A stretch of 64,000 nt of DNA from Lutibacter litoralis (GCF_014646675.1 NZ_BMNS01000006.1:248001-312000), one strand, 5' to 3'. Shown: positions 1 to 9,326, counted from the first letter of the stretch. The notes: a model not told the origin generated them from the letters alone. Made by a program: numbers and translations.

Positions 1-559
1 CAGCTTCTTCGTACCCATAATCTTTAATCTCAACATTAAACTCTTGTTGACCTTGTAAACCGTTGCGTGTTAAGTTACTGCTACCTGTAATTAAATACCC
101 ATCAAAATTGTGTTTAGAACGTTCTTCTTCGTTCATCTCGAACAAATACAATTTGGCGTGGTTGGGTTCTCTTGTTTTTTTAATGATTAAACGTTCTTGA
201 CGAATCATATCCAAGAAAAAATGTACTTGCTCATAAAATTCTTTGGTGTCTTGCTGCTCGTTATTGACTGCAAAACCCATTGAGGACATAAAATCATTAA
301 AATATTCGTCGCTACTTAAATCTAGTTCCTGAACATCGTGCTCAAAAATGTTTTGTAAATGGTTACCCACTTGTAAGCCCACTAATAGCTTTATTTTTAT
401 CTCTGGATTATTTTTAAGGTTTTGGCACACCTCTTTCCAACCTGAGAAATAAAAGAAACCTACCAGCCATCTTAACTCTGTACTGAATTTTATAATGTTG
501 TTTAATCGACCACTTAATGTTTTTTGTGGACTTTTATTTGCTATAAAATTATTTGCCAT
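1..559 (-). CDS. phospholipase-D-fold protein, N-terminal part (runs off left edge)
   Basis: An open frame runs from an ATG at 559 to the window edge (186 residues seen). Residues 134-140 read HAKLYLF and residues 159-168 read GSSNLTRNGL, which together form the HxK...GSxN half-site of the phospholipase D nuclease superfamily. The ATG lies 2 bases after the abiEii stop, so the gene is probably translated from the same leftward mRNA as the methylase and AbiE genes. In related Bacteroidota operons such a PLD module often precedes a SNF2-type helicase, but only the PLD part is visible, so helicase fusion is inference. With a methylase upstream, a role as the nuclease or effector arm of a defence system is plausible. 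The identity of the rest of the protein is unknown. Confidence 0.75.
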   Translation of the reverse strand, partial: MANNFIANKSPQKTLSGRLNNIIKFSTELRWLVGFFYFSGWKEVCQNLKNNPEIKIKLLVGLQVGNHLQNIFEHDVQELDLSSDEYFNDFMSSMGFAVNNEQQDTKEFYEQVHFFLDMIRQERLIIKKTREPNHAKLYLFEMNEEERSKHNFDGYLITGSSNLTRNGLQGQQEFNVEIKDYGYEEA

Positions 560-561
560 AT

Positions 562-1410
562 TTATAAATAAGTTTTAATGCGTTCTTCTACAGTTTTAAT
601 AATTTCTACTGCTTCTGGTTGATGACCTAGTTTAATTTGATGTTCTACACTGGTTTTCCAAGCCCGTTCTGCATTGATTAATTTTGAATCGTCTATTAAA
701 TCATTGGGTGATTGATACTCCAAGTTTTTATGCTTCATTTTTTTGAGAAATATTGGCTTTATATTTTGCCAATCTTCATTGGTAAATTCTTGTGTTAAAT
801 GGTAAAGGTCATAAAAATCTCTTGGTGCAGTATATGAACGTTGTTTTAAGGCTCTTAATTTTTCTGCTACCACTTCTGTAATACTATAACAATTACTTTG
901 TTCTTCGCCAGTTAATGCATCGGAATAGGGGTGCATAATATTTTGTAAATTAGTATCTAACAGCATTAACTCATCTGTACTAACTTCTAATTTTATTTTG
1001 GTATTCCAACGATTGTGTGGTGGTGGTGGTTGGTTTTTAGAGTGGTTGGCTCCCCAATATTTTATTTTTACTTGAAAGCCTTTCAATTGATTGTTAAAAA
1101 GAATAGGTTTTACAGGCTCCGTATAGCATTGAATACCCGTAAATTTTGTTACTTCTTTGGCAACTGCATCGAGTGTTTTTTGTTCTAATACAAACGTCTT
1201 ATTTAAAGATGTAAAGTCTAAATCTTCTGAAAATCGATAGTTTTCGATATAACATTTACGTAAGCAGGTACCACCTTTAAATACTAAATCGTTTTTATAA
1301 TGCGCTACAAAGACTGAGAGAAAATGCCCTAATACATAATCTTTATCTACCGTGGTTGGTGGTACTTTCCATTCTTGGGCTTTATCTGTAATTTCTTTTT
1401 GCAGTATCAT
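562..1410 (-). CDS. abiEii: AbiEii/AbiGii-family nucleotidyltransferase toxin
   Basis: The 282-residue protein carries the DNA polymerase beta-type nucleotidyltransferase signature: FKGGTCL at residues 44-50 and SEDLDFT at 61-67, whose Asp63 and Asp65 would bind metal. A later basic stretch (EKLRALKQR, then RDFYDLYHL) is also typical of the family. AbiEii toxins are type IV toxin partners that act as nucleotidyltransferases and arrest growth or abort phage infection. It starts 10 bases downstream of the AbiEi gene, the usual antitoxin-first order. Family membership is firm; the target molecule in this organism is not known. Confidence 0.9.
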   Translation of the reverse strand: MILQKEITDKAQEWKVPPTTVDKDYVLGHFLSVFVAHYKNDLVFKGGTCLRKCYIENYRFSEDLDFTSLNKTFVLEQKTLDAVAKEVTKFTGIQCYTEPVKPILFNNQLKGFQVKIKYWGANHSKNQPPPPHNRWNTKIKLEVSTDELMLLDTNLQNIMHPYSDALTGEEQSNCYSITEVVAEKLRALKQRSYTAPRDFYDLYHLTQEFTNEDWQNIKPIFLKKMKHKNLEYQSPNDLIDDSKLINAERAWKTSVEHQIKLGHQPEAVEIIKTVEERIKTYL

Positions 1411-1420
1411 ATAATTTCAA

Positions 1421-2224
1421 CTAATATTCGTTTTGTGCTATTTGTAATAAGTTTTGATAGCTAATGTTTAAACGTAATTTCCAATCACTAACAAACTCGC
1501 CTTGTTGTAAACCACCCGCATCTATTAAGCTGTATTTTTTATTTACTTTTGATTTGGCGTAATTGATAAAGCTAGTTAGTTTGTTGCTATGAAATATTTC
1601 TGCCAAGAATCCTAAACGTTTAGTAACGGCAATGTTGTTATACGCTTTGGTATATGCTATAAGCTTATTGTTGGTTAAGTTTGCTGTTGCAAATGCTTTT
1701 ATAAGGTCTGCAAAATCGCCTGCATACCGTGTTTGGTCGAAGCAGTCTACCAAGGTCATTTCTATATCGGTTATGTTAAAACTATTATCGCCATAGCCTT
1801 CTTGTATAGTGCCTATATTTTTAGTTGTTTTTACGGTTACAAATTTTATGTTTGTACCTAAAATTTCTGTACCTCTTTTTCGTTGGGTGGTTTTTATAAA
1901 TAGGGTGTTTGGAAACCGCTCTGTAAGACCGTGATAATGTAATGCCGACCAATACGCTATGGCACTGTTTTTACTTATATACGTTGCCAACACATTTACA
2001 TTGGTATAGTTTGTTTTTGCATAAACCCCACGTTCTATACGGTTTAATAAGCCTTTTTGGTATAGGTTTTCTACCAACTCATTTAGGTTATTGGTTAGTT
2101 TTGTGGGTACTTGTAACCCCAAGTTTTTTAACTTAAAATACAAGATTTCGTAGTCTTCTAAGTATTTTAGAAGTTCTATTTGGTCTTCGTTTAAACTTTC
2201 TGATATGTAAGTGCTTTTTGCCAT
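1421..2224 (-). CDS. abiEi: AbiEi-family antitoxin / autorepressor
   Basis: The 267-residue protein has an N-terminal winged-helix region (about residues 20-75, ending in LLNRIERGVYAKTNY) and a longer C-terminal domain with AIAYWSALHYHGLTE and DIEMTLVDCFDQ, a layout seen in AbiEi antitoxins. In the family it counters the AbiEii toxin without stable binding (type IV) and represses its own promoter through the N-terminal domain. The toxin gene follows at once. A possible operator is the pair of 35-bp near-identical direct repeats at 2249-2283 and 2352-2386 upstream of its start. The pair sits between a methylase gene and a PLD gene, which suggests a defence island. Confidence 0.85.
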   Translation of the reverse strand: MAKSTYISESLNEDQIELLKYLEDYEILYFKLKNLGLQVPTKLTNNLNELVENLYQKGLLNRIERGVYAKTNYTNVNVLATYISKNSAIAYWSALHYHGLTERFPNTLFIKTTQRKRGTEILGTNIKFVTVKTTKNIGTIQEGYGDNSFNITDIEMTLVDCFDQTRYAGDFADLIKAFATANLTNNKLIAYTKAYNNIAVTKRLGFLAEIFHSNKLTSFINYAKSKVNKKYSLIDAGGLQQGEFVSDWKLRLNISYQNLLQIAQNEY

Positions 2225-2248
2225 AGCCTTTTATGTTGCGATAAACCC

Positions 2249-2386
2249 TAAAAATTGGGGTCTATTGTTACACGAATGGTAAAGATACTATTTTTAGACA
2301 TTACTCCGTTTTTTAATGACATTTTTTTACCTTTTTCGTTACGTTAAGACTTAAAAATTGGGTCTTTTTATAGCACGATTGGTAAT
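2249..2386 (-). promoter_or_regulatory. abiE promoter with two 35-bp direct repeats
   Basis: Two similar 35-base blocks, 2249-2283 and 2352-2386, both begin TAAAAATTGGG and share CACGAaTGGTAA / CACGAtTGGTAA. They lie 103 bases apart in the gap between the methylase stop and the AbiEi start. A Bacteroidota-like -7 element, TATCTTTA on the minus strand (2280-2287), overlaps the near repeat, so a protein bound there would block initiation. AbiEi proteins are known to autorepress by binding repeats, so this is the likely operator; that assignment is inference. Confidence 0.5.
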
Positions 2387-5300
2387 TTATATTCTATACC
2401 TCTCAAAATCTTCTTTACTCAAATGTTCATCTATTACAAGTGCATCTTCATAGTTTAACACATATAAATGATACACCATTACGTCTATTTGATGCTCTAA
2501 TGTTGAAGTGTCTTCTCCTACTTTTTTGCCTTCGAGGATTTGATTGACTTTACTAATTATTAAATTTTCAATATCAGAATTTGCTTTTATTATTGGAATA
2601 TTTACTAAAGGCTCTTTATCTATTTGATAATTATTTCCTTGCATTTTACCCTTAAAGCGTAACCAAAAAGCAATTAATTTGGAATTTAAAAGTGCCGTTA
2701 GATATTTTAAATCAAATCTTTTAGTTTTTATAGAAAAGAAAGTTTGTGTAACATAACAATCAAAATCTGTATAAGTGAATGAGGGTTGATGGTTTTTTCT
2801 TAAAGAAATTATTTTTTCTCCAATAAAAAAAGCTTCATTTCTTGCTCTATGTAAACCGTAAGGCTTGTTGTCAGAAGTGATTATTTCAGAAAATCTATTT
2901 AAATGGTCTTTGATTTTTGGATATGAATCTATATTATTCTTAACATCTGTTGATGCGTATATAATCCATTCCTTATTAACTTTATCTCCATAATATTTGT
3001 GTAGTTCAGAAGTTGAATAAAAGGGTTTTATAATACTATATTCATTATTGTTTAAGTTTAGATTGTCTAACTCTTCTTGATTAAGCTGAAAAATACCATC
3101 ATTTATTCTAAAATTTCCCCCTAATACTTTAGCATTTTTTCTGTTTAACTTATCTTGTGGATAAACAATACCTTGGGCAATATCGTCGTTATTTAAATAG
3201 ACAATTTCATTATCAAGAATTGAATTAAGAACATTATCAATTTCTGGGTTATTAAATGTTATAATTGAATTTAAAAATGAAATTCCATTAAAGTTTAATA
3301 TATGTTTTTCATCAATTTCAGTATTATAATTGAAATTTAAAAAGTTAACCAATTCATTCTCTTCGATTAAATCATCTTTAAGTAATGAATATTTTAATGG
3401 ATACGATTTTTTTGGAACTTCCTTTTTTAACAAATAAATCATTGTTTGTATTCCAGCCGATTTAAATACTTTATAATTCCAAAAATTTGTAAAGAGTTTT
3501 ATTTTTGTTTCTCGCAAAACCTTATTTCTAAAAATAGAAGCACCAGAACTTGTTACCCAATTATTTTGAGCAATGAAACATTCTGTACCGTTATCTTTTA
3601 ATAAATCTATACCAACACAAGCAAAACCATACCATAAGTCCATTTTGCCTTGATAGTATTTAGTGTTTCTAAAACCATTGAATGCTTCTCTATTAGTATA
3701 TTCTTTAATATAAGGCGGATTCCCAATCACCACATCAAACCCATCTTCTAAACCAAACATCCATTCGGTATCAAAAAACGGCGAGCTGGTATTTTGGTCA
3801 TAAGGATTCCATTGCGAGAATTGTATGGCATCTTCTGTTGCGACAGATTTATTGGTATCTAATAATTTATTTAATGTATCACGTAATACAGCATCCTGTT
3901 CTCGCAAGCGTTTTTTAGCGCCCACCGTTTTTGCATAAAAATGTTCTTTCCGTATAGCTAGCAGTTGTTGTTTAGTGGTTTCAATGAGTGGGTCTTCAAA
4001 CAGGTTACCTTGTATAGGTTTTCGTTTTATGCCTATTAAAGTATTTGCTGCTACAAATTTGGTTTCTAGGTTTGGTAAGGTAAGTACGTTGTAGTTATCT
4101 TCTGGTTTGGAGACATCCATTTCTTCTTGTTCTACAACCAAAGCAATAAAGAAGCGTAACTTACTAATTTGAACTGCAATAGATTGTATATCTATACCAT
4201 AAATACACTCTTCAATAAGATGTAGTTTTAAGTCGTGTACTGTTTGTTCATTTTTACAATCCAGTTTTTCTAAAATGGCTACCATTTTATTAAGAATCCC
4301 CATTGGGAATGCCCCAGAGCCACAGGCAGGATCTAATATTTTTATGTGTCGCAGTGTGTTGGAAATTTGTTCACAAAGTGGATGGTTGTTTTTTAATTCT
4401 GTAGGCAAGTTTTCTTCCTGGAAGAGGCTTTGGATAAGCGTTTCTGGTAACTTTGGGAAATGCGTATGCAGATAAGACGACAGGCTTTCATTAACCATAT
4501 AATCCACAATTTCACGTGGGGTGTAAAAAGAACCTGACTGTTTACGAGCTGTTTCTTTAGTTTCGGGATTAAAAGCGCCTAATAAGTTTTCAAATACTTT
4601 ACCTAATAATTCTGGGTCTAAAGCCACTTGAATTTCGTTAGGTGCGTTTTCCTCCACAGTAAAATTGTACCGTTTTAACAATGGGATAATGCCCTTTTCT
4701 TCATCAAAAAACACACAATTGGGTATTAAAGCCCGATGCTTAAAATTGCCATTAGCAGCTTTAGTGGCATTACGGCTAAAACCATCTAATGCGTATTGCA
4801 CACCATCCATTTTCATTGTTTTATCTAAACACTCAAACAACCCACCATTTAAGAAAGGGATGGGTTTAAACAAGTCCATAATTTCCTGTTCAGAGAGGTT
4901 AAACATTTCTGCATAGCGGTAGTTTGTTTTAATATCTCTATCATCTACTTTTTTAGCAAATGTTCTTTCTGTGATTTCCTTGTTTAGGGTAGCAAAAAAA
5001 AGATTTTGAAGTATGGCGTTGTAATAGTTACCATCATTTTTATCATTAGGCTCAAAGTCTATTAAAATTTTTGATAGTTCATCAGTATCAAATAATGTAT
5101 TTGGCACTAATTTTTTTTGTTTAACGAACCAAACAAAAAGAAGTCTGGTAATTAACCTAATAATTTGCTCTTCTAATTTTACTCGGTCGTCTTCAGAAGT
5201 TTCTGTATTGTTAGGAAAAGTTACCCCAATTTCATCAGATAAGGTCCATTTATACCAAGCAAAAAGTTCATTATAAAAGTCTTTTGTTAATTTTTCTACT

Positions 5301-5788
5301 GAAAAGGCTTCTTGAATGCTGTCTAAATCTTTAAATGAACAGCTATCAATTCTATTTTTAAATGTCTTATTGGTTTCAGAAGGATTTACATAATAGGTAT
5401 ATCGTTTCCAAGTAGAATATTTAGAGGATTTATCGCCGTAGTTTCTGCGAATAAAACTAAACCTAAAATTACCTTGTGCATCGTAAAAAATAAAAATAGC
5501 ACCATCTTTAAAATCTTCTTTTAGTATTTTTTTAGCGATTTCGAATTGTTGCTTTTTAGCACTTCTAACGGTTAACTCTTTGTTATACTCGCAGGTAAAA
5601 ACTAATAGTTCTTCGTGATTTTTAAGTTCTGCGTGACCAATTTTTATAGGGTCTGAATAAGGGGCTTCCTCATTTACGGTATTTACAAAAACTTCCCTTT
5701 CTGGTTTAAAAGATGTGATAATGTTCTCGAAAAATAAACTTATATTTTGATTAGAAATGTTATTAATTACTGTATTGATTGATGCCAT
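2387..5788 (-). CDS. Eco57I-type adenine-N6 DNA methylase (type IIG / PglX-like)
   Basis: The 1133-residue protein has a gamma-class N6-adenine methyltransferase core: GSFYTPREIVDYMV at 419-432, motif I DPACGSG at 486-492 and catalytic NPPY at 690-693. About 400 residues follow that look like a TaqI/Eco57I target-recognition region (KMQGNNYQIDKEPLVNIPI near the end). The first 400 residues are long for a plain methylase and could hold a nuclease or helical adaptor, but I see no convincing PD-(D/E)XK motif. It is first in a leftward operon ahead of abiEi, abiEii and a PLD-fold gene. Type IIG restriction enzyme, BREX PglX-like methylase or part of an unnamed PLD-methylase defence system are all possible. 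Confidence 0.8.
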   Translation of the reverse strand: MASINTVINNISNQNISLFFENIITSFKPEREVFVNTVNEEAPYSDPIKIGHAELKNHEELLVFTCEYNKELTVRSAKKQQFEIAKKILKEDFKDGAIFIFYDAQGNFRFSFIRRNYGDKSSKYSTWKRYTYYVNPSETNKTFKNRIDSCSFKDLDSIQEAFSVEKLTKDFYNELFAWYKWTLSDEIGVTFPNNTETSEDDRVKLEEQIIRLITRLLFVWFVKQKKLVPNTLFDTDELSKILIDFEPNDKNDGNYYNAILQNLFFATLNKEITERTFAKKVDDRDIKTNYRYAEMFNLSEQEIMDLFKPIPFLNGGLFECLDKTMKMDGVQYALDGFSRNATKAANGNFKHRALIPNCVFFDEEKGIIPLLKRYNFTVEENAPNEIQVALDPELLGKVFENLLGAFNPETKETARKQSGSFYTPREIVDYMVNESLSSYLHTHFPKLPETLIQSLFQEENLPTELKNNHPLCEQISNTLRHIKILDPACGSGAFPMGILNKMVAILEKLDCKNEQTVHDLKLHLIEECIYGIDIQSIAVQISKLRFFIALVVEQEEMDVSKPEDNYNVLTLPNLETKFVAANTLIGIKRKPIQGNLFEDPLIETTKQQLLAIRKEHFYAKTVGAKKRLREQDAVLRDTLNKLLDTNKSVATEDAIQFSQWNPYDQNTSSPFFDTEWMFGLEDGFDVVIGNPPYIKEYTNREAFNGFRNTKYYQGKMDLWYGFACVGIDLLKDNGTECFIAQNNWVTSSGASIFRNKVLRETKIKLFTNFWNYKVFKSAGIQTMIYLLKKEVPKKSYPLKYSLLKDDLIEENELVNFLNFNYNTEIDEKHILNFNGISFLNSIITFNNPEIDNVLNSILDNEIVYLNNDDIAQGIVYPQDKLNRKNAKVLGGNFRINDGIFQLNQEELDNLNLNNNEYSIIKPFYSTSELHKYYGDKVNKEWIIYASTDVKNNIDSYPKIKDHLNRFSEIITSDNKPYGLHRARNEAFFIGEKIISLRKNHQPSFTYTDFDCYVTQTFFSIKTKRFDLKYLTALLNSKLIAFWLRFKGKMQGNNYQIDKEPLVNIPIIKANSDIENLIISKVNQILEGKKVGEDTSTLEHQIDVMVYHLYVLNYEDALVIDEHLSKEDFERYRI

Positions 5789-6353
5789 AAATAGCTATTT
5801 TTTTGAAATATTTAAAATATAAATCTTTTATTCTTGCCTTTGGTTTTGTTGTATTAAATGGTCGCAAAAGAGCATTACTCGATTCCCTCGAATTTTATAA
5901 AATATGTTTTGATTGCGTTGTAACTCCATAGCAATTGATATTACACTAAATGAAGCAACTAATGTAATAAAAAGTAAGGAAGTATTAAAGAAAAGAAGTG
6001 TAAAATGGTTGTTGGTTTTTTGTTGTTGGTTTATAGTTAGTAAAGGATTATGGTTTTCCTTAATTTATAGCTTGTTAAGGGTTTTGAGGAAGTTGAGGAA
6101 GTGAGGGGTTTTGGGGTTGCAACTATGATTTATTTTCAAATGAAAAGATCCCGCATCAAGTGCGGGATGACGTATCCTAATAAGCAGATTGCTTCACTGT
6201 ATTCACAATGTCGTAGTTTATAATGATTACAACAATTACGCTTTATATGATGAGACCCTGAAACACATTTCGACTATGCTCAATGACCGAGTTCAGGGGG
6301 ACGATGGATTTGAGTTTTCATTGATGAGATCCCCGCCTAAGCGAGGATGACAG
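5789..6353. repeat. 565-base intergenic region with three palindromic repeat units
   Basis: No convincing gene lies between the methylase and the DUF3987 gene. The right half has three hairpin units. At 6148-6168 there is a perfect 8-bp stem (ATCCCGCA/TGCGGGAT). At 6256-6298 arms CCCTGAA and TTCAGGG enclose a segment reading TTCGACTATGCTCAATGACC. At 6329-6348 there is an 8-bp stem with one mismatch. Such 'GATCCCGC..GCGGGATGAC' and 'TTCGAC..GCTCAATGACC' units are, from general knowledge, dispersed repeats in many Flavobacteriaceae genomes. They may also terminate transcription of the replication module leftward. Confidence 0.65.
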
Positions 6354-8141
6354 TTATGCGTTTTTCTTGAGTTCCTCAACTTCCTTAGTTTCCTGATTGG
6401 TGTTATTTAAGTATTTACCTTGCGTATCTCTATGGATTAAACCTGCTTTTACAAATTTGGTGATGTAACCTTCTGCTGTTTTATGAGGAATACTAAGGGC
6501 TGTTGCAGTATCTAAATAATCTTGCCTTGAAAATTGGCTTGGTAAATTTTCTAAAAAACGTTCTTTTCTATTGCTACGTGTTGGTAGCTTGGTGTCTGCT
6601 GGTAATGCGTTAAATACTTGGCTGCTGTGTTGAATTAATATTGCAATAATTGCCATTGCATTGTTAAAATCTACTTCTTCGCATTCTCTTTTTGTATTTA
6701 CATCGCCATCTTCCATAATTCTTAAAGCGGTAAACAGCATTGCAATACGGTAGGCAATTATTCCCATTCTTCTAATGGTTGCAATATAATCTTCGGTTTG
6801 AATGTTAAGGTATTTGGTTTGAATTTTAGAAAAATACTGGTTGAACTTAATTTGTTGTTGTAATGAAAATGTTACTTGAATAGGAGGATTGTTTTTTAAG
6901 GTTTTATAGAATCCTAAAAAAGTTGTGCCTAATGCATTGTAATATTCATCTAATCCGTTTTCTGTTTGAATTTCAAAAACATTTTTCCAAATAGGAGTGA
7001 TGTTCATATAGTAAAATATGAAACGACTGAATAAGCCGTTTTCTGCATTTGGAATTAATGATGAAACTTGCTTTGGTGTTCCAGATAATACAGTTGATAA
7101 ACAAGGGTTTTCAATATCTACATATTCGCGATCTGTTCTACGGTAATAACTTATAGTTTCGTGGTGGAATGCTTTTCTGAAACCATCGCTATAATTACCA
7201 TAATCGCTTTTAAATGCTTGTGCCAATGTATCGCCTTCAGTTTCAAATATTAGTCCTTTACCTTCATTATCTGATAGTAATTGAAATACTCCTGTAGTAC
7301 TATTATTTGCAGGTATAAATAACATTCTTTCAGGTGGTTTACTTGGTTTTTCTAAATTTTCATTCTTCCCTTTATTCATATTATACACTGCATTTTCAGC
7401 ATCGAATTGTTTTTTTAATACAGATGCTTGTTCTCTCATATCTTTATGAATAGGAGTGACCAAATTTTTACACTGAGTTAATCGCCCTTTACCTGCAGAT
7501 GCAGGAGCTGTTACAAATAAAAATAAATTAGCAAATACTTTTTTACCATCGTAAATACCAAATAATTTAGGAAAACAAGCACTTAAAGTTGTTAATGCTC
7601 CCAATAACATTATGTCGCTTTCTTCTGGACTTGTTGTTGGTTTTACAACTTGTTGTAAAAAATGTGGCAATGTGTCAACTATTGACTTTGGAAACGTTGG
7701 TAGTTTTTTTACTGCTTTTTCTTCTATAACATTCGGAACTATTTGCGTTTGCGGTTCATTTTTTACAACAGTTATTCCTGCTTGTTTGGCTAGATAATAA
7801 AATGTTGCAATTGTAATGCCTGAACCTTTTGCAGCTAAACACTTATCGTATTGTTCGTCACATTCTTGTGCATTATAACTGCTATTAAACTTACTTATGC
7901 TGTGAAAATAGTTTCGTCCAGTTTCTCCATATTCTTCGGCAAAAGCAAAGCCTAAATCTCTCCAATTGGCATAACCGCTTGTGATGTCTATTGCGTTTTG
8001 TTCAATGGCTGCTATGTACGATTCAATGTCATTAGCAACTACCGTATGTACGGTAGCTGCTGTTTTATGAATTGGTTTTATAGGGACTTCTATTTTAGGA
8101 GTTTCTAACCAATCTGTTGGATTAAATATATTCTTTGTCAT
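6354..8141 (-). CDS. DUF3987 replication protein with PriCT-like N-terminus
   Basis: The 595-residue protein begins with a helical region (about 35-120, including GYANWRDLGFAFAEEYGETG and GITIATFYYLAKQAG) typical of the PriCT-2 primase C-terminal domain. A DUF3987 body follows with a Walker-A-like APASAGKGRL at 212-221. DUF3987 proteins are found on mobile elements and are thought to be helicase/ATPase partners of primases. Its start overlaps the stop of the preceding primase-like gene by one base (TAATG), so translation is probably coupled. The C-terminus is a short winged-helix-like segment (SRQDYLDTATALSIPHKTAE) ending in a charged tail. Likely role: replication or maintenance of the integrated element. 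Confidence 0.75.
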   Translation of the reverse strand: MTKNIFNPTDWLETPKIEVPIKPIHKTAATVHTVVANDIESYIAAIEQNAIDITSGYANWRDLGFAFAEEYGETGRNYFHSISKFNSSYNAQECDEQYDKCLAAKGSGITIATFYYLAKQAGITVVKNEPQTQIVPNVIEEKAVKKLPTFPKSIVDTLPHFLQQVVKPTTSPEESDIMLLGALTTLSACFPKLFGIYDGKKVFANLFLFVTAPASAGKGRLTQCKNLVTPIHKDMREQASVLKKQFDAENAVYNMNKGKNENLEKPSKPPERMLFIPANNSTTGVFQLLSDNEGKGLIFETEGDTLAQAFKSDYGNYSDGFRKAFHHETISYYRRTDREYVDIENPCLSTVLSGTPKQVSSLIPNAENGLFSRFIFYYMNITPIWKNVFEIQTENGLDEYYNALGTTFLGFYKTLKNNPPIQVTFSLQQQIKFNQYFSKIQTKYLNIQTEDYIATIRRMGIIAYRIAMLFTALRIMEDGDVNTKRECEEVDFNNAMAIIAILIQHSSQVFNALPADTKLPTRSNRKERFLENLPSQFSRQDYLDTATALSIPHKTAEGYITKFVKAGLIHRDTQGKYLNNTNQETKEVEELKKNA

Positions 8142-9043
8142 TATATACTATGTTTTTTATGAAGAAAGGCCTCTGGGTCGTATGATAAGAAACAAGCTCT
8201 TGAAATATCTTTACCCGATTGGTCAACTTCTAATTTATATGTGTGTTGTAAATAATTGGCAATTGCTTTGAAAAACTCTTGATGTGTAGCTTTAGAAAGG
8301 TCAATTTTAATGATCCATTTTAAACCATCACCAGAAGGTGAGGTGAATAATAACTCCGTTTCAAAATAAGCATCTTCTAATAATTGTTTTTTTACTTCAT
8401 TTATATTTGGTAAATGGTCAAAATCAATGGTGATTAAAGAGGAATGCTTTATTAAATTAGTATCGTTTCTTCGTTCAAATTCTCCCGAAAAAGTTACATA
8501 ATCAAAGTTGTTGGCTTTGAATTTTCGTTTCTCTTTTACATCTTTAATTTCTCTTAATTTAAGCGTGTTTTCTTTGTATTTATCACTTGTAATTAACGAA
8601 TGTATTTCGTGTAATTTGAGCTTTTTATATGGATATACATTGCGAATAGGAGCTTTGTAAAAACTACTTAATGCATACCAAGTATCATCGGGTTCATCTA
8701 ACCAATTTGGTTCAGGTTTTTTCTCGGTATTTAGTCTTAAATGTAATGCTTCACTAATTTTAGTTAGTAGCTCATTTTCTGTTGTTGTTTTAAAATACAA
8801 CTGTGCAAAATCGAACGTATCACCTTTAAAGTTTTTTAACTCTATATCTGTGTAGATAGCAACATTATTTACAATGCTGATAGCTAAGGTTTCCTTATTA
8901 CTATTATAAGGGTTTTTAGTTATCCTGCAATCCTTACCCGAAAGGGTAAGAACTGTTTTGTTAGGATAAAACTGTCTCAACACAAAGGCATAAATTTTTA
9001 TACCGCATTGTGTTTTGTCTAGGATAGCTTCTCTATTTAGCAT
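8141..9043 (-). CDS. BT4734/VirE-N-like primase-polymerase domain protein
   Basis: The 300-residue protein has, in its second half, LITIDFDHLP (a DxD pair), TSPSGDGLKWI and SRACFLSYDPEAF. I read these as the three motif blocks of the BT4734/VirE-N group within the archaeo-eukaryotic primase fold. The first 90 residues are a separate small domain. It precedes and is coupled to the PriCT/DUF3987 gene, so the two polypeptides may be a split form of the single primase-helicase proteins on other Bacteroidota elements. Its start overlaps the upstream helix-turn-helix gene by 11 bases. The family call is firm; polymerase activity is inference from motifs. Confidence 0.75.
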   Translation of the reverse strand: MLNREAILDKTQCGIKIYAFVLRQFYPNKTVLTLSGKDCRITKNPYNSNKETLAISIVNNVAIYTDIELKNFKGDTFDFAQLYFKTTTENELLTKISEALHLRLNTEKKPEPNWLDEPDDTWYALSSFYKAPIRNVYPYKKLKLHEIHSLITSDKYKENTLKLREIKDVKEKRKFKANNFDYVTFSGEFERRNDTNLIKHSSLITIDFDHLPNINEVKKQLLEDAYFETELLFTSPSGDGLKWIIKIDLSKATHQEFFKAIANYLQHTYKLEVDQSGKDISRACFLSYDPEAFLHKKHSI

Positions 9044-9326
9044 CGCATTTATAATTATGATTGTAATAATTGCTTTGCAATACGTGTTCTATATCTGACA
9101 CTTTGTAATAAAATGTACCACCAACTTTGCTGTATGGTAATGTTCCATTGTCACGGAAGGTCTGTAATGTTCTTTTACTAATATGTAAGGTTTGCATTAC
9201 GTCTTGATTGTCTAACCAAGCATCTTTCAATCTTTCAGCTCTCGATTGTTTGAATAATTCTACATATACTTTTAATTCTTTAATTTCCTGAGAGAGTGCC
9301 AGGATTAAGTCTGCTAACTCTATCAT
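9033..9326 (-). CDS. helix-turn-helix (HTH_17/excisionase-type) protein
   Basis: The 97-residue protein has an N-terminal helical segment followed by DVMQTLHISKRTLQTFRDNG, then TLPYSKVGGTFYYKVSDIE, the layout of the HTH_17 (MerR-like winged helix) domain used by excisionases and element-encoded regulators. It overlaps its upstream neighbour by 4 bases and its downstream neighbour by 11, so it belongs to one tight operon with the replication genes. It could be the directionality factor for the integrase or a transcription regulator; the sequence does not decide. Confidence 0.75.
   Translation of the reverse strand: MIELADLILALSQEIKELKVYVELFKQSRAERLKDAWLDNQDVMQTLHISKRTLQTFRDNGTLPYSKVGGTFYYKVSDIEHVLQSNYYNHNYKCDAK

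Noticed and set aside
5913-6104. 63-codon frame between the methylase and DUF3987 genes
   Set aside because: Low-complexity hydrophobic frame next to dispersed repeats; no family resemblance.
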